From Gulosibacter sp. 10 (GTDB lineage Bacteria; Actinomycetota; Actinomycetes; Actinomycetales; Microbacteriaceae), in assembly GCF_900163695.1 (NCBI RefSeq), contig NZ_FUIC01000046.1:1-37434 (forward strand): DNA of 37,434 nucleotides, in the 5' to 3' direction. Positions 23,662 through 30,788 of this stretch are shown one piece after another (within the stretch, counting starts at the first letter, position 1; each line of letters opens with the position of its first letter). The notes beneath the pieces were generated by a model. The model worked only from the letters and a program-made list of their open reading frames with translations. It made no database searches and was not told where the DNA came from. The position numbers and the translations under genes were made by a program.

Positions 23662-23678
23662 CCTGCCGGATCGGCAGG
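23662..23678 (+). promoter_or_regulatory. Small leader hairpin at ATPase ribosome site
   Basis: CCTGCCG and CGGCAGG form a perfect 7-bp stem with a 3-nt loop, ending 5 bp before GGGAGGAG, the ribosome binding site of the P-ATPase gene. It might modulate translation or mRNA stability. Confidence 0.35.
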
Positions 23679-23697
23679 AGTACGGGAGGAGCGCGGC

Positions 23698-25998
23698 ATG
23701 CACGACGAGCACACGACGCACGGGCACGCAGGGCACGGGCAAGCACAGCACGAGCACGCAGAACACGGACACGCGACGGCCCACGACGGGCACGACGCCC
23801 CGGACCCCGGCGGCCGGAGTGAGCACGAGCACCACACGGGACACGGCGGCCAGGCCTCGGCGCACGCCGGGCACGAAGGCCACGGCGAGCATCCGGGGCA
23901 TAACGCTCACGCAGGGCATAACGCCCACGCAGGGCACGATGCCCACACGGGCCACGACGGTCACGCGGACCACAGCGGGCATAGCGGCCATGGCGGGCAC
24001 GAGGGCCACGAGGGCCACGGCGGTCACGCGGGGCATGCCGGCCACGTCGCGCAGTTCCGCCGGCTGTTCTGGATCATGCTCATCCTCGCGGTGCCGGTGG
24101 TCGGCTTCAACACGATGTTCTCGCACCTGCTCGGCTACCACCTGCCCGACGCCGAATGGATCCGCTGGATCTCCCCGGTGCTCGGCACGGTCGTCTACGT
24201 CTGGGGCGGCCATCCCTTCCTCACGGGCGCGCTCGACGAGCTGCGCGACCGCAAGCCGGGCATGATGCTGCTGATCGGCCTCGCCATCACGGTCGCCTTC
24301 CTCGCCTCCTGGGGATCGACGCTCGGCCTGCTCGACGAGGAGCTCGACTTCTGGTGGGAGCTCGCCCTGCTCGTGGTGATCATGCTGCTCGGGCACTGGC
24401 TCGAAATGCGGTCGCTCGCGCAGACCACCTCGGCGCTCGACTCGCTCGCCGCGCTGCTCCCCGACGAGGCCGAGCGGGTCGAGGGCGAGGAGACCGTGAC
24501 GGTATCCCCCGCCGACCTCGAGGTGGGCGACGTCGTCGTCGTGCGCCCCGGCTCCTCCGTCCCCGCGGACGGCGAGATCGTGGACGGCAGCGCCTCCATG
24601 GACGAGTCGATGGTCACCGGCGAGTCGAGGACGGTGCGGCGCGAGCCCGGCGACCGCGTCGTCGCCGGCACCGTGGCCACCGACTCCGGGCTGCGCGTCC
24701 AGGTCACCGCCATCGGCGACGACACCGCGCTCGCCGGCATCCGCAAGCTCGTCTCCGACGCCCAGGCCTCCTCCTCCCGCGCCCAGCGGATCGCCGACAC
24801 CGCCGCGGCCTGGCTGTTCTGGTTCGCCCTCGGCGCGGCCATCGTCACCGCGATCGTCTGGGCCGCGGTCGGGATGCCCGAGGAGGCGGTGGTGCGCACG
24901 ATCACGGTGCTCGTGATCGCCTGCCCGCACGCGCTCGGCCTCGCGATCCCCCTCGTCGTCTCCATCGCCACCGAACGTGCAGCGCGCGCCGGCGTGCTCG
25001 TCAAGGACCGCCTCGCGCTCGAGTCGATGCGCACGGTGGATGCGGTGCTCTTCGACAAGACGGGCACGCTGACCAAGGGCGAGCCGACCGTCACCGCGGT
25101 CGAGCCCGCCGAGGGGCGCGACGAGGACGAGGTGCTCGCGCTCGCCGCCGCCGCGGAGGCCGACAGCGAGCATCCGCTCGCCCGGGCCATCGTCGGCGCC
25201 GCCACCGAGCGCGAGCTGACCGTGCCCGGCGCCCAGGACTTCTCCTCCTCCCCCGCCGTCGGGGTGAAGGCGACGGTGGACGGGAGCACCGTCGAGGTGG
25301 GCGGCCCGTACCTGCTCGAATCGCGGGAGGCCGAGGAGCTCGGCGTGGCCGACAGTTGGCGCGAGGAGGGCGCGATCATCCTGCACGTGCTCGTCGACGG
25401 CGAGGTCGTCGGCGCGCTCCGGCTCGCCGACGAGATCCGCCCCGAATCGCGTCAGGCGGTGGATGCGCTTCACGCGCGGGGCACCCAGGTGGTCATGATC
25501 ACGGGCGACGCCCGGGCGGTGGCGGACACCGTGGCGTCCGAGCTCGGCATCGACCGGGTCTTCGCCGGCGTGCGCCCCGAGGACAAGGCCGCCAAGGTCG
25601 CCGAGCTGCAGGACGAGGGCCGCACGGTGGCCATGGTCGGCGACGGCGTGAACGACGCCCCCGCCCTCGCCCAGGCGGACGTGGGCATCGCGATCGGCGC
25701 CGGCACCGACGTCGCCATCGGCTCGGCGGGCGTCATCCTCGCCTCCTCCGACCCGCGGGCCGTGCTCTCCGTCTTCGAGCTCTCGCGCGCCACCTACCGC
25801 AAGATGAAGCAGAACCTGTGGTGGGCCGCCGGCTACAACCTCATCTCGGTGCCGCTGGCCGCCGGCGTGCTCGCGCCGATCGGCTTCGTGCTGCCGATGA
25901 GCGTGGGCGCCATCCTCATGTCGGCCTCTACCGTCGTCGTCGCGCTCAACGCCCAGCTGCTGCGACGGCTCGACCTCGAGCCCGGGGCGCGGGAATAG
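23698..25998 (+). CDS. copB: Copper/silver P-type ATPase, CopB (P1B-3) type
   Basis: This is a heavy-metal efflux ATPase of 766 residues. It lacks a CxxC metal-binding domain. Instead, residues 1-116 are an extreme His/Gly/Ala tail with dozens of His in HxGH/HAxH patterns. The membrane core carries CPH (VIACPHALGL) near residue 408, which together with WAAGYN and MSxST (LMSASTVVVALNAQ) defines the P1B-3 class. The actuator TGES, phosphorylation motif DKTGTLTKG near 452 and hinge GDGVNDAPAL near 646 are intact. It should pump copper (or silver) out of the cytoplasm, driven by ATP. GGGAGGA precedes the ATG by 7 nt. Regulation through the CsoR-like site upstream is likely. The tail is built partly from 18-bp DNA repeats. 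Confidence 0.93.
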   Translation: MHDEHTTHGHAGHGQAQHEHAEHGHATAHDGHDAPDPGGRSEHEHHTGHGGQASAHAGHEGHGEHPGHNAHAGHNAHAGHDAHTGHDGHADHSGHSGHGGHEGHEGHGGHAGHAGHVAQFRRLFWIMLILAVPVVGFNTMFSHLLGYHLPDAEWIRWISPVLGTVVYVWGGHPFLTGALDELRDRKPGMMLLIGLAITVAFLASWGSTLGLLDEELDFWWELALLVVIMLLGHWLEMRSLAQTTSALDSLAALLPDEAERVEGEETVTVSPADLEVGDVVVVRPGSSVPADGEIVDGSASMDESMVTGESRTVRREPGDRVVAGTVATDSGLRVQVTAIGDDTALAGIRKLVSDAQASSSRAQRIADTAAAWLFWFALGAAIVTAIVWAAVGMPEEAVVRTITVLVIACPHALGLAIPLVVSIATERAARAGVLVKDRLALESMRTVDAVLFDKTGTLTKGEPTVTAVEPAEGRDEDEVLALAAAAEADSEHPLARAIVGAATERELTVPGAQDFSSSPAVGVKATVDGSTVEVGGPYLLESREAEELGVADSWREEGAIILHVLVDGEVVGALRLADEIRPESRQAVDALHARGTQVVMITGDARAVADTVASELGIDRVFAGVRPEDKAAKVAELQDEGRTVAMVGDGVNDAPALAQADVGIAIGAGTDVAIGSAGVILASSDPRAVLSVFELSRATYRKMKQNLWWAAGYNLISVPLAAGVLAPIGFVLPMSVGAILMSASTVVVALNAQLLRRLDLEPGARE
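23896..23949 (+). repeat. 18-bp tandem repeat in His-rich tail
   Basis: There are three tandem units of 18 bp. The first two (GGGCATAACGCTCACGCA and a copy with one change) are nearly identical and the third has diverged. They encode GHNAHA/GHDAHT repeats. Many shorter CAC/GGC-rich units flank them. Confidence 0.7.
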
Positions 25999-26024
25999 CG
26001 CGGAGCCGTCCGCGACGCCGGTGG

Positions 26025-26030
26025 TATATT
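26025..26030 (+). promoter_or_regulatory. -10 element, leaderless membrane-protein gene
   Basis: TATATT is the most AT-rich hexamer in the area. It is followed by 6 nt and the ATG at 26037, so transcription should start at the ATG. No ribosome binding site precedes it. Confidence 0.6.
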
Positions 26031-26036
26031 CCGGCC

Positions 26037-26690
26037 ATGACGCCGGATCCGCACCAGCACCAGCCGCAGCACCCGAACTCGCAGCCGCAGCAGCAGTATT
26101 CGCAGCCGCAGCAGCACCCCCAGGACTCGTATCGGCCGGACTCGTATCAGCAGGCCTCCTACCAGCAAGACTCCTACCGGCAAGGCCCCTACCAGCAGCC
26201 GGCGCCGAACCCGCAGTACGGGCAGCCGGACGGTCGGGCGCCCCAGCCGTCAGCCGGAGCGCAGCCGCCAGCCGGAGCGCAGCCACCCGGAGGAGCGCAG
26301 CCGCGGCGACGCGCCCCGGCGGTGCTGATCGCCGCGACCGTCGCGGGCGTGGCCGGCCTGGTCATCGGCGGCCTCGGCGGCTTCCTGCTGTTCGGCGAGC
26401 GCGGCGGATCCGAGGATCGCGGCGAGCAGGTCATCGCCGAGGGCTGCGCCGTGCTCGAGCGGCTCGAGGACGAGTTCCCGCTCGGCGAGGACGCGCTCGC
26501 ACTCGAGGATCCCCTCATCTTCGAGCTCGGCGGCGCGGGGCAGCTCTTCATGGCCGCCGACCGGGTCGACTCCGAGCTCGAACCCTTCTCGACCGCCGGA
26601 CGCGACCTCGCGACGGCCACATCCCGCGTCGACCTCGCCGCGGCAGACGAGGCCGCGGCGGAGCTCCTCGAGCTCTGCGGGGCCCGCTGA
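26037..26690 (+). CDS. Gln/Pro-rich single-pass membrane protein
   Basis: This protein of 217 residues has an N-terminal cytoplasmic half (1-100) rich in Gln, Pro, Tyr and Ser, with repeats such as QPQQ and DSYQQ and three AQPPxGA units. One membrane helix lies at about 100-125 (VLIAATVAGVAGLVIGGLGG). An acidic C-terminal domain follows, which would be extracellular. It has two Cys (EGCAVLE, ELCGAR) that could form a disulfide. The layout is common among actinobacterial envelope proteins. I cannot assign a function. A TATATT hexamer 6 nt before the ATG supports a leaderless start. Confidence 0.82.
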   Translation: MTPDPHQHQPQHPNSQPQQQYSQPQQHPQDSYRPDSYQQASYQQDSYRQGPYQQPAPNPQYGQPDGRAPQPSAGAQPPAGAQPPGGAQPRRRAPAVLIAATVAGVAGLVIGGLGGFLLFGERGGSEDRGEQVIAEGCAVLERLEDEFPLGEDALALEDPLIFELGGAGQLFMAADRVDSELEPFSTAGRDLATATSRVDLAAADEAAAELLELCGAR

Positions 26691-26788
26691 TCCGCGGGGC
26701 TCGCGTCGGCGGCATCCGCAGCACCCGTGCCGGCACCCGCGGTAGCCGCAGCATCCATCGCACCGCGAATCGAGGAGGCCCGCCCGTC

Positions 26789-28369
26789 ATGGCGCCCGCA
26801 TCCGCGCGTCACGCCCTCGCCGCGCTGTGCCTCGTGCTCCTGCTCGCCGCGCAGTGCGTCTTCGCCGCCCCGGCCACCGCGACGGCCGCCGAGCCCGGAC
26901 CCCGCACCGACTCGAGTCCCGGCACCGATCCCGAGCTGACTGCGCTGCTCGACGAGTACCTGGCCGCCCAGCCGGCCACGAGCCTGAGCGCCGCGCTCAT
27001 CGAGGACGGCGAGATCACGGCGGTCCTCGAGCACGGCGACGCGCAGCTCGACACGCCCTTCCACATCGCCTCCCTCTCGAAGTCCTTCACCGCGGCGACC
27101 GTGATGATCCTCGTCGACTGCGGGCTTGTCGACCTCGACGCCCCGGTCACCGACTACATCGCGGACTTCGAGCTCGCGGACGGCAGGCAGGACGAGATCA
27201 CGGTGCGGATGCTGCTCTCGCACACCACCGGCCTCGGCCTGAAGACCTATCAGGAGAACGACGCCCCGGCGCCCGCCGACGGCGAGGAGCTCCTCGACCG
27301 GCTCGCGGAGGTGGAGCTCGCGCGCGAGCCCGGCGCCGCCCACGAGTACTTCAGCAGCAACTACTCGCTCGCGGCCCTCCTCGTCGAGCGCGTGACCGGC
27401 TCCTCCTTCGACGAAGTGCTGCGGGCCGAGCTCTTCGAGCCGCTCGGGATGCACGACTCGACCTCCGTGACCGCTTGCGGCGATCCGGCGGCGGGCACCG
27501 GCAGCGGCCACGCGCTCGCCTTCGGCAGCCCGCTGGCCGTCCCCGAGCCGCCCGGGCTGTGCCTCGGCACGGGCGGCGTCGTCTCCACTGCCGGCGACCT
27601 CGCGACCTGGCTGACCTTCATCGCCGATGGCGGGACGACGCCGGACGGCGCCCGGCTCATCGCCGAGACCTCGGTGCACGAGATGCTCTCGCCGCAGCCC
27701 GCGACCGAGGGCGCCGCGGGCGACTGGTACGGCCTCGGGTGGATCGGCGCGGAGCTCTCGGACGGCACCCCCGTCCTGAGCCACGGCGGCGCGCTCACCA
27801 CCTGGTCCTCGCACATGACGCTGCTCGTCGACGAGGAGGGGCGCCCCACCGGCACGGCCGCGGTCGTGCTCGCCGATACCGCGAGCAGCCCAGCGCAGCT
27901 CGTCGGCGCGATGCTCGCGCATGCGACCGGACTCGACCAGCCCGAGTTCACTCGCGACGGGCGGCCCGCCGACGACTTCGTGCCCCTGGGCCTGAGCGTG
28001 CTCGCGCTCGGCCTCGCGCTGGGATGCGTCCTCCGCGCGCGGCGCTGGCCGGGGCTCCACCGGCGGCGCGGGGCGTTCGTCGGCGGGCTCCTCTGGCCGG
28101 TCGCCCTGGCGGCCATCGGCGTCGCGCTGCCCGTGTACCTCACCGCCCAGAAGTACGGCGCGCCCCTGAGCCTCGCGGGCGCGTGGCCCACCATGCTCGG
28201 CACCGCGCCCGTGGCCGTCCTGCTGTCGGGCTCGCTCGTGCTCGCCGGCGCGGGGGTGCTCATCGCCCGGTCGCTCGCGTGGGCGGCGCGCCGGCGCGCC
28301 GGGCGGTCGGATGATGAGGAGCCGCGCGGCGAGGAGCACCACGACGAGGGGTCCCGCCCCGCGCAGTGA
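26789..28369 (+). CDS. Secreted, membrane-anchored serine hydrolase (beta-lactamase/S12 family)
   Basis: This 526-residue protein starts with a signal peptide (hydrophobic core about 9-26, Ala-rich cleavage area near 30-34). The S12/class C beta-lactamase-like domain follows at about residues 50-390. The SxxK motif is in ASLSKSFTA near 96, a YxN-like element lies in EYFSSNYSL near 190, and HGGALTTW gives the HxG motif near 332. Three membrane helices lie at about 395-415, 430-450 and 470-495, followed by a charged tail. It should act outside the membrane as an esterase, D-Ala-D-Ala peptidase or amidase; resistance activity cannot be inferred. The ATG has GAGGAGG at a rather long 10-nt spacing. 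The stop codon lies inside a perfect hairpin. Confidence 0.88.
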   Translation: MAPASARHALAALCLVLLLAAQCVFAAPATATAAEPGPRTDSSPGTDPELTALLDEYLAAQPATSLSAALIEDGEITAVLEHGDAQLDTPFHIASLSKSFTAATVMILVDCGLVDLDAPVTDYIADFELADGRQDEITVRMLLSHTTGLGLKTYQENDAPAPADGEELLDRLAEVELAREPGAAHEYFSSNYSLAALLVERVTGSSFDEVLRAELFEPLGMHDSTSVTACGDPAAGTGSGHALAFGSPLAVPEPPGLCLGTGGVVSTAGDLATWLTFIADGGTTPDGARLIAETSVHEMLSPQPATEGAAGDWYGLGWIGAELSDGTPVLSHGGALTTWSSHMTLLVDEEGRPTGTAAVVLADTASSPAQLVGAMLAHATGLDQPEFTRDGRPADDFVPLGLSVLALGLALGCVLRARRWPGLHRRRGAFVGGLLWPVALAAIGVALPVYLTAQKYGAPLSLAGAWPTMLGTAPVAVLLSGSLVLAGAGVLIARSLAWAARRRAGRSDDEEPRGEEHHDEGSRPAQ

Positions 28370-28394
28370 CGTCGGGCGAGCGACGTCACTGCGC
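28361..28394. terminator. Perfect 14-bp hairpin over the stop codon
   Basis: GCGCAGTGACGTCG at 28361-28374 is matched exactly by CGACGTCACTGCGC at 28381-28394 around a 6-nt loop. The TGA of the serine hydrolase (28367-28369) is in the left arm. It sits between convergent genes and could terminate both, although it has no T-tract. Confidence 0.75.
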
Positions 28395-28410
28395 GATGCC
28401 GTCGTACGGC

Positions 28411-28506
28411 TCAGGACTCCCGTCTGCCGGAGGCTCCGGCGATTCGCGCCACCGCCGACCGGTTCACCTTCTTGGTGAAGCAGCGGGCCGTTTTCCGGGT
28501 ACTCAT
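28411..28506 (-). CDS. Small basic protein (31 residues), possible
   Basis: An ATG at 28506 preceded by GGGAG with 8-9 nt spacing opens a frame of 31 codons. The product begins MSTRKTARCFTKKVNRS and is rich in Lys, Arg and Ser. It falls in an otherwise empty plus/minus gap and stops just before the perfect hairpin at 28361-28394. These points make a real small gene plausible. I do not recognise the product. It could also be a chance frame, since it is short. Confidence 0.4.
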   Translation of the reverse strand: MSTRKTARCFTKKVNRSAVARIAGASGRRES

Positions 28507-28551
28507 GATCTCGTCTCCCATCCTCGACCACGACCTTCGCGGGCCTCGCCA

Positions 28552-28642
28552 CCATTCTCTGCGCAGGCGGAGGTCGCTGGCGGGCTCATCATCGCCGGCG
28601 AGGAGGAACCAGCCATTCTCTGCGCAGGCGGAGGTGGCTGGC
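28552..28642. repeat. 30-bp direct repeat, two copies
   Basis: Copies at 28552-28581 and 28613-28642 are identical except for one base (C/G) and are spaced 61 bp apart start to start. Each contains the 8-bp palindrome CTGCGCAG. The second copy ends 1 bp before the TAGCAT -10 element of the lactonase gene, covering its -35 region. The pair also lies upstream of the minus-strand small gene. Repeated operator sites or a duplicated promoter are the simplest readings. Confidence 0.75.
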
Positions 28643-28643
28643 C

Positions 28644-28649
28644 TAGCAT
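28644..28649 (+). promoter_or_regulatory. -10 element, leaderless lactonase gene
   Basis: TAGCAT is followed by 7 nt and the ATG at 28657, with no Shine-Dalgarno sequence. The second copy of the 30-bp repeat sits directly upstream. Confidence 0.5.
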
Positions 28650-28656
28650 GTGGCGC

Positions 28657-29532
28657 ATGAAGGCAGCGCAGCATTCAGATCCGGTGGCGTTCCACGCCGA
28701 GGGCCCGCTCTGGTGGCCCGACGACGGCTCCGAGGTCGCCGGCATGCTGCGCTGGGTCGATCTGATCAACGGGCAGGTGCTCACCGATGCGCCGGCCGGC
28801 ATCATCCGCGCGGACGTGGGCAGCTCCATCGCGGCCTTCCTCCGCCCCCGGCGCGGCGGCGGCGCGGTCGTGGCCACGGAGCACGGGCTGAGCATCGCCG
28901 ACGATGCGCGGCTCGACGACCTGAAGCCGTTCGCCGAGCTCATCGACGACCCCGCCGTGCGCCTCAACGAGGGCGGCTGCGCCCCCGACGGGGCGCTGCT
29001 GGTCGGCGCGATGCGCTACGACGCCGCACCGGGCGGCGGGCGGCTCATCGAGATCCTTCCCGACGGCACGGCGAGCACGGTGCGCGAGGACGTGACCGTC
29101 TCGAACGGCATCGCCTGGAGCCCGGACGGCTCGCTCGCCTACTACAACGACACCCCCTCGCGGCAGACCGCGGTGTACTCGTGGGATCCCGAGCGCCGCC
29201 TGCACGACCCGAGGCGGTTCTTCGCCCTCGACGACGGGGACGACGCGGTGGGGCCCGACGGCCTCTGCGTGGACGTCGACGGCAATGTGTGGACCGCGAT
29301 CTACGGCGGCTCGCGCGTCGAATGCCACGACCCGTCCGGCCGGCTCGTCGAGGTCGTCGAGCTGCCGGTCACGAACGTCACCGCCTGCGCGTTCGGCGGC
29401 GAGGGCTTCGACCGGCTGTTCATCACCACGAGCCGCGAGAACCTCGCCGACGACGAGCAGCCGGAGGCGGGGGCCGTGTTCGTCGCCGAGCCCGGCGTCC
29501 GGGGACTGCCCGTCCACCAGTTCGGCGGCTGA
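28657..29532 (+). CDS. SMP-30/gluconolactonase-like protein
   Basis: This 291-residue six-bladed beta-propeller of the SMP-30/LRE family would hydrolyse a sugar lactone in the cytoplasm. Family metal ligands are visible: Glu15 in HAEGPLWW, Asn in RLNEGG near 105, Asn in VSNGIAWSPDG near 148, and Asp in GPDGLCVD near 203. The next gene, 34 bp downstream, is a glucose 1-dehydrogenase-like enzyme that would make such a lactone, so the pair forms a sugar-oxidation step (sugar to lactone to aldonate). The true sugar is not determined. The start is supported by a leaderless-type promoter. Confidence 0.88.
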   Translation: MKAAQHSDPVAFHAEGPLWWPDDGSEVAGMLRWVDLINGQVLTDAPAGIIRADVGSSIAAFLRPRRGGGAVVATEHGLSIADDARLDDLKPFAELIDDPAVRLNEGGCAPDGALLVGAMRYDAAPGGGRLIEILPDGTASTVREDVTVSNGIAWSPDGSLAYYNDTPSRQTAVYSWDPERRLHDPRRFFALDDGDDAVGPDGLCVDVDGNVWTAIYGGSRVECHDPSGRLVEVVELPVTNVTACAFGGEGFDRLFITTSRENLADDEQPEAGAVFVAEPGVRGLPVHQFGG

Positions 29533-29566
29533 ACCGGCCGTCGCGAAGCAGAGAAGAGGGATTGCG

Positions 29567-30619
29567 ATGAAGGCCATCACCGTGGAGCCGGGACGTTCCG
29601 GCTCGATGCGCGTCGAGGAGATCGACGATCCGGTCCCGGGCGAGGGCGAGCTCCTCGTCGAGGGGCTCGTGCTCGGGGTCTGCGGCACCGACCGCGAGCT
29701 CAACGCGGGCGATTACGGCTGGGCGCCCGAGGGCGCCGACCGGCTCGTGATCGGCCACGAGTCGCTCGGCCGGGTCATCTCGGCGCCCGAGGGCTCGGAA
29801 TTCCAGGAGGGAGACCTCATCGTCGGGGTGGTGCGCCGGCCCGACCCCGAGCCCTGCCAGGCCTGCGCGCACGGCGATTTCGACATGTGCCGCAACGGCG
29901 ACTACCGCGAGCGCGGGATCAAGGAGATCCACGGCTTCGGGTCGCAGCGGTGGGTGGTCGACCAGCGCTTCGCCGTCAAGGTCGATCCGGAGCTCGGGCA
30001 CGGCGGCGCGCTGCTCGAGCCCGCCTCGGTGGTCGCGAAGGCCTGGGATCAGGTGGAGCAGGTGGGCGCCCGCGCCTGGTTCGGCCCGGCCACGGCGGTC
30101 GTGGTCGGCGCGGGGCCGATCGGCCTGCTCGCCTCGCTCATCGGCGTGCAGAAGGGGCTCGACGTCCACGTGGTCGACCGGGTCGAGGAGGGGCTGAAGC
30201 CCGACCTCATCGCGCAGCTCGGCGCCACCTATCACAGCGCCGACGTCGGCGAGGTGCTCGACCGAGTGCGTCCCGACGTGGTCATCGAGACCACGGGCGC
30301 GGAGCCGGTGCTCGCGGCGGTGCTGGCGCGCACCCGTCCGTACGCGATCGTGTGCCTGCTCGGCATGGGCGTCACCCGCGAGCCGAGCAGCGTGCCGCTC
30401 GCCTCCACGGGGCGCGACATGGTGCTGAACAACGCGGTGCTCCTGGGCTCGGTGAACGCGAACGTGCGGCACTGGGAGATGGCCGCCGAAGCGCTCGCCG
30501 CGGCGGACAAGTCCTGGCTGGGCTCGCTGATCACCCGCACGGTGCCGCTGTCGGACCTCGGCGACGCCTTCGAGCCGCAGGAGGACGACATCAAGGTGAT
30601 CGTCGACCTCCAGGCCTGA
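29567..30619 (+). CDS. Glucose 1-dehydrogenase-like zinc MDR enzyme
   Basis: This 350-residue medium-chain dehydrogenase resembles NAD(P)-dependent glucose dehydrogenases of the archaeal type. Catalytic zinc ligands are Cys in GVCGTDRE near 40, and His and Glu in IGHESLG near 65. The lobe PCQACAHGDFDMC has three Cys where four would form a full structural zinc site. RERGIKEIHGFGSQ and LLEPASVVAKAW are family motifs, and VVVGAGPIGLLAS near 180 is the nucleotide site. The expected reaction is oxidation of an aldose at C1 to a lactone for the preceding lactonase. AGAGGG lies 7 nt before the ATG. Specificity could be another aldose. Confidence 0.88.
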   Translation: MKAITVEPGRSGSMRVEEIDDPVPGEGELLVEGLVLGVCGTDRELNAGDYGWAPEGADRLVIGHESLGRVISAPEGSEFQEGDLIVGVVRRPDPEPCQACAHGDFDMCRNGDYRERGIKEIHGFGSQRWVVDQRFAVKVDPELGHGGALLEPASVVAKAWDQVEQVGARAWFGPATAVVVGAGPIGLLASLIGVQKGLDVHVVDRVEEGLKPDLIAQLGATYHSADVGEVLDRVRPDVVIETTGAEPVLAAVLARTRPYAIVCLLGMGVTREPSSVPLASTGRDMVLNNAVLLGSVNANVRHWEMAAEALAAADKSWLGSLITRTVPLSDLGDAFEPQEDDIKVIVDLQA

Positions 30620-30633
30620 GCGAGCCGAGCACA

Positions 30634-30697
30634 GGCCGGAGCGAGCCCAAGCCGGAGTAAACACAGGCCGGAGTAAACACGGGCCGGAGCCGGGCCG
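30634..30697. repeat. Four 16-bp tandem repeats, intergenic
   Basis: Four units of 16 bp with consensus GGCCGGAGTAAACACA are present. The middle two differ at two positions and the outer two are diverged. They lie just after the dehydrogenase stop and about 90 bp before the next gene's start. No strong hairpin forms. Confidence 0.65.
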
Positions 30698-30774
30698 AGG
30701 CTGACATAGCATGCCGGATGTCGGCCCCGCCCGGATTACCGAGGGCGTTCACAGCCGCACGGCCGCGCCGCTCC

Positions 30775-30780
30775 TAGTCT
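30775..30780 (+). promoter_or_regulatory. -10 element, near-leaderless Ldh2-type gene
   Basis: TAGTCT is followed by 8 nt and the ATG at 30789. This supports the ATG at 30789 over an in-frame ATG at 30711, and indicates a promoter separate from the upstream sugar-oxidation pair. Confidence 0.45.
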
Positions 30781-30788
30781 TGATTGAC

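Larger units (their letters stand above)
23378..23697. other. Copper control region
   Basis: This 320-bp region contains an imperfect terminator-like hairpin at 23524-23580, a CsoR-type operator at 23591-23607 and a small hairpin next to the ribosome site of the ATPase gene. The part before 23520 holds GC-rich degenerate repeats (GGACGGG, GGGCGGGAC) and no gene. Confidence 0.5.

Noticed and set aside
21554-23746. Long minus-strand frame opposite the hydrolase and MDR genes
   Set aside because: Composition is low-complexity and there is no ribosome site or conserved motif. The plus-strand frames have catalytic and cofactor motifs.
23698-24048. Repetitive DNA resembling a CRISPR array
   Set aside because: The units are short, degenerate, contiguous and coding (His-rich tail). 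There are no regular spacers and no cas genes.
23374-26286. Long minus-strand frame opposite the copper ATPase
   Set aside because: Antisense shadow; the plus strand has every P-type ATPase motif in order.
26189-28555. Long minus-strand frame opposite the serine hydrolase
   Set aside because: Antisense shadow without motifs. The plus strand has signal peptide, SxxK and membrane helices.
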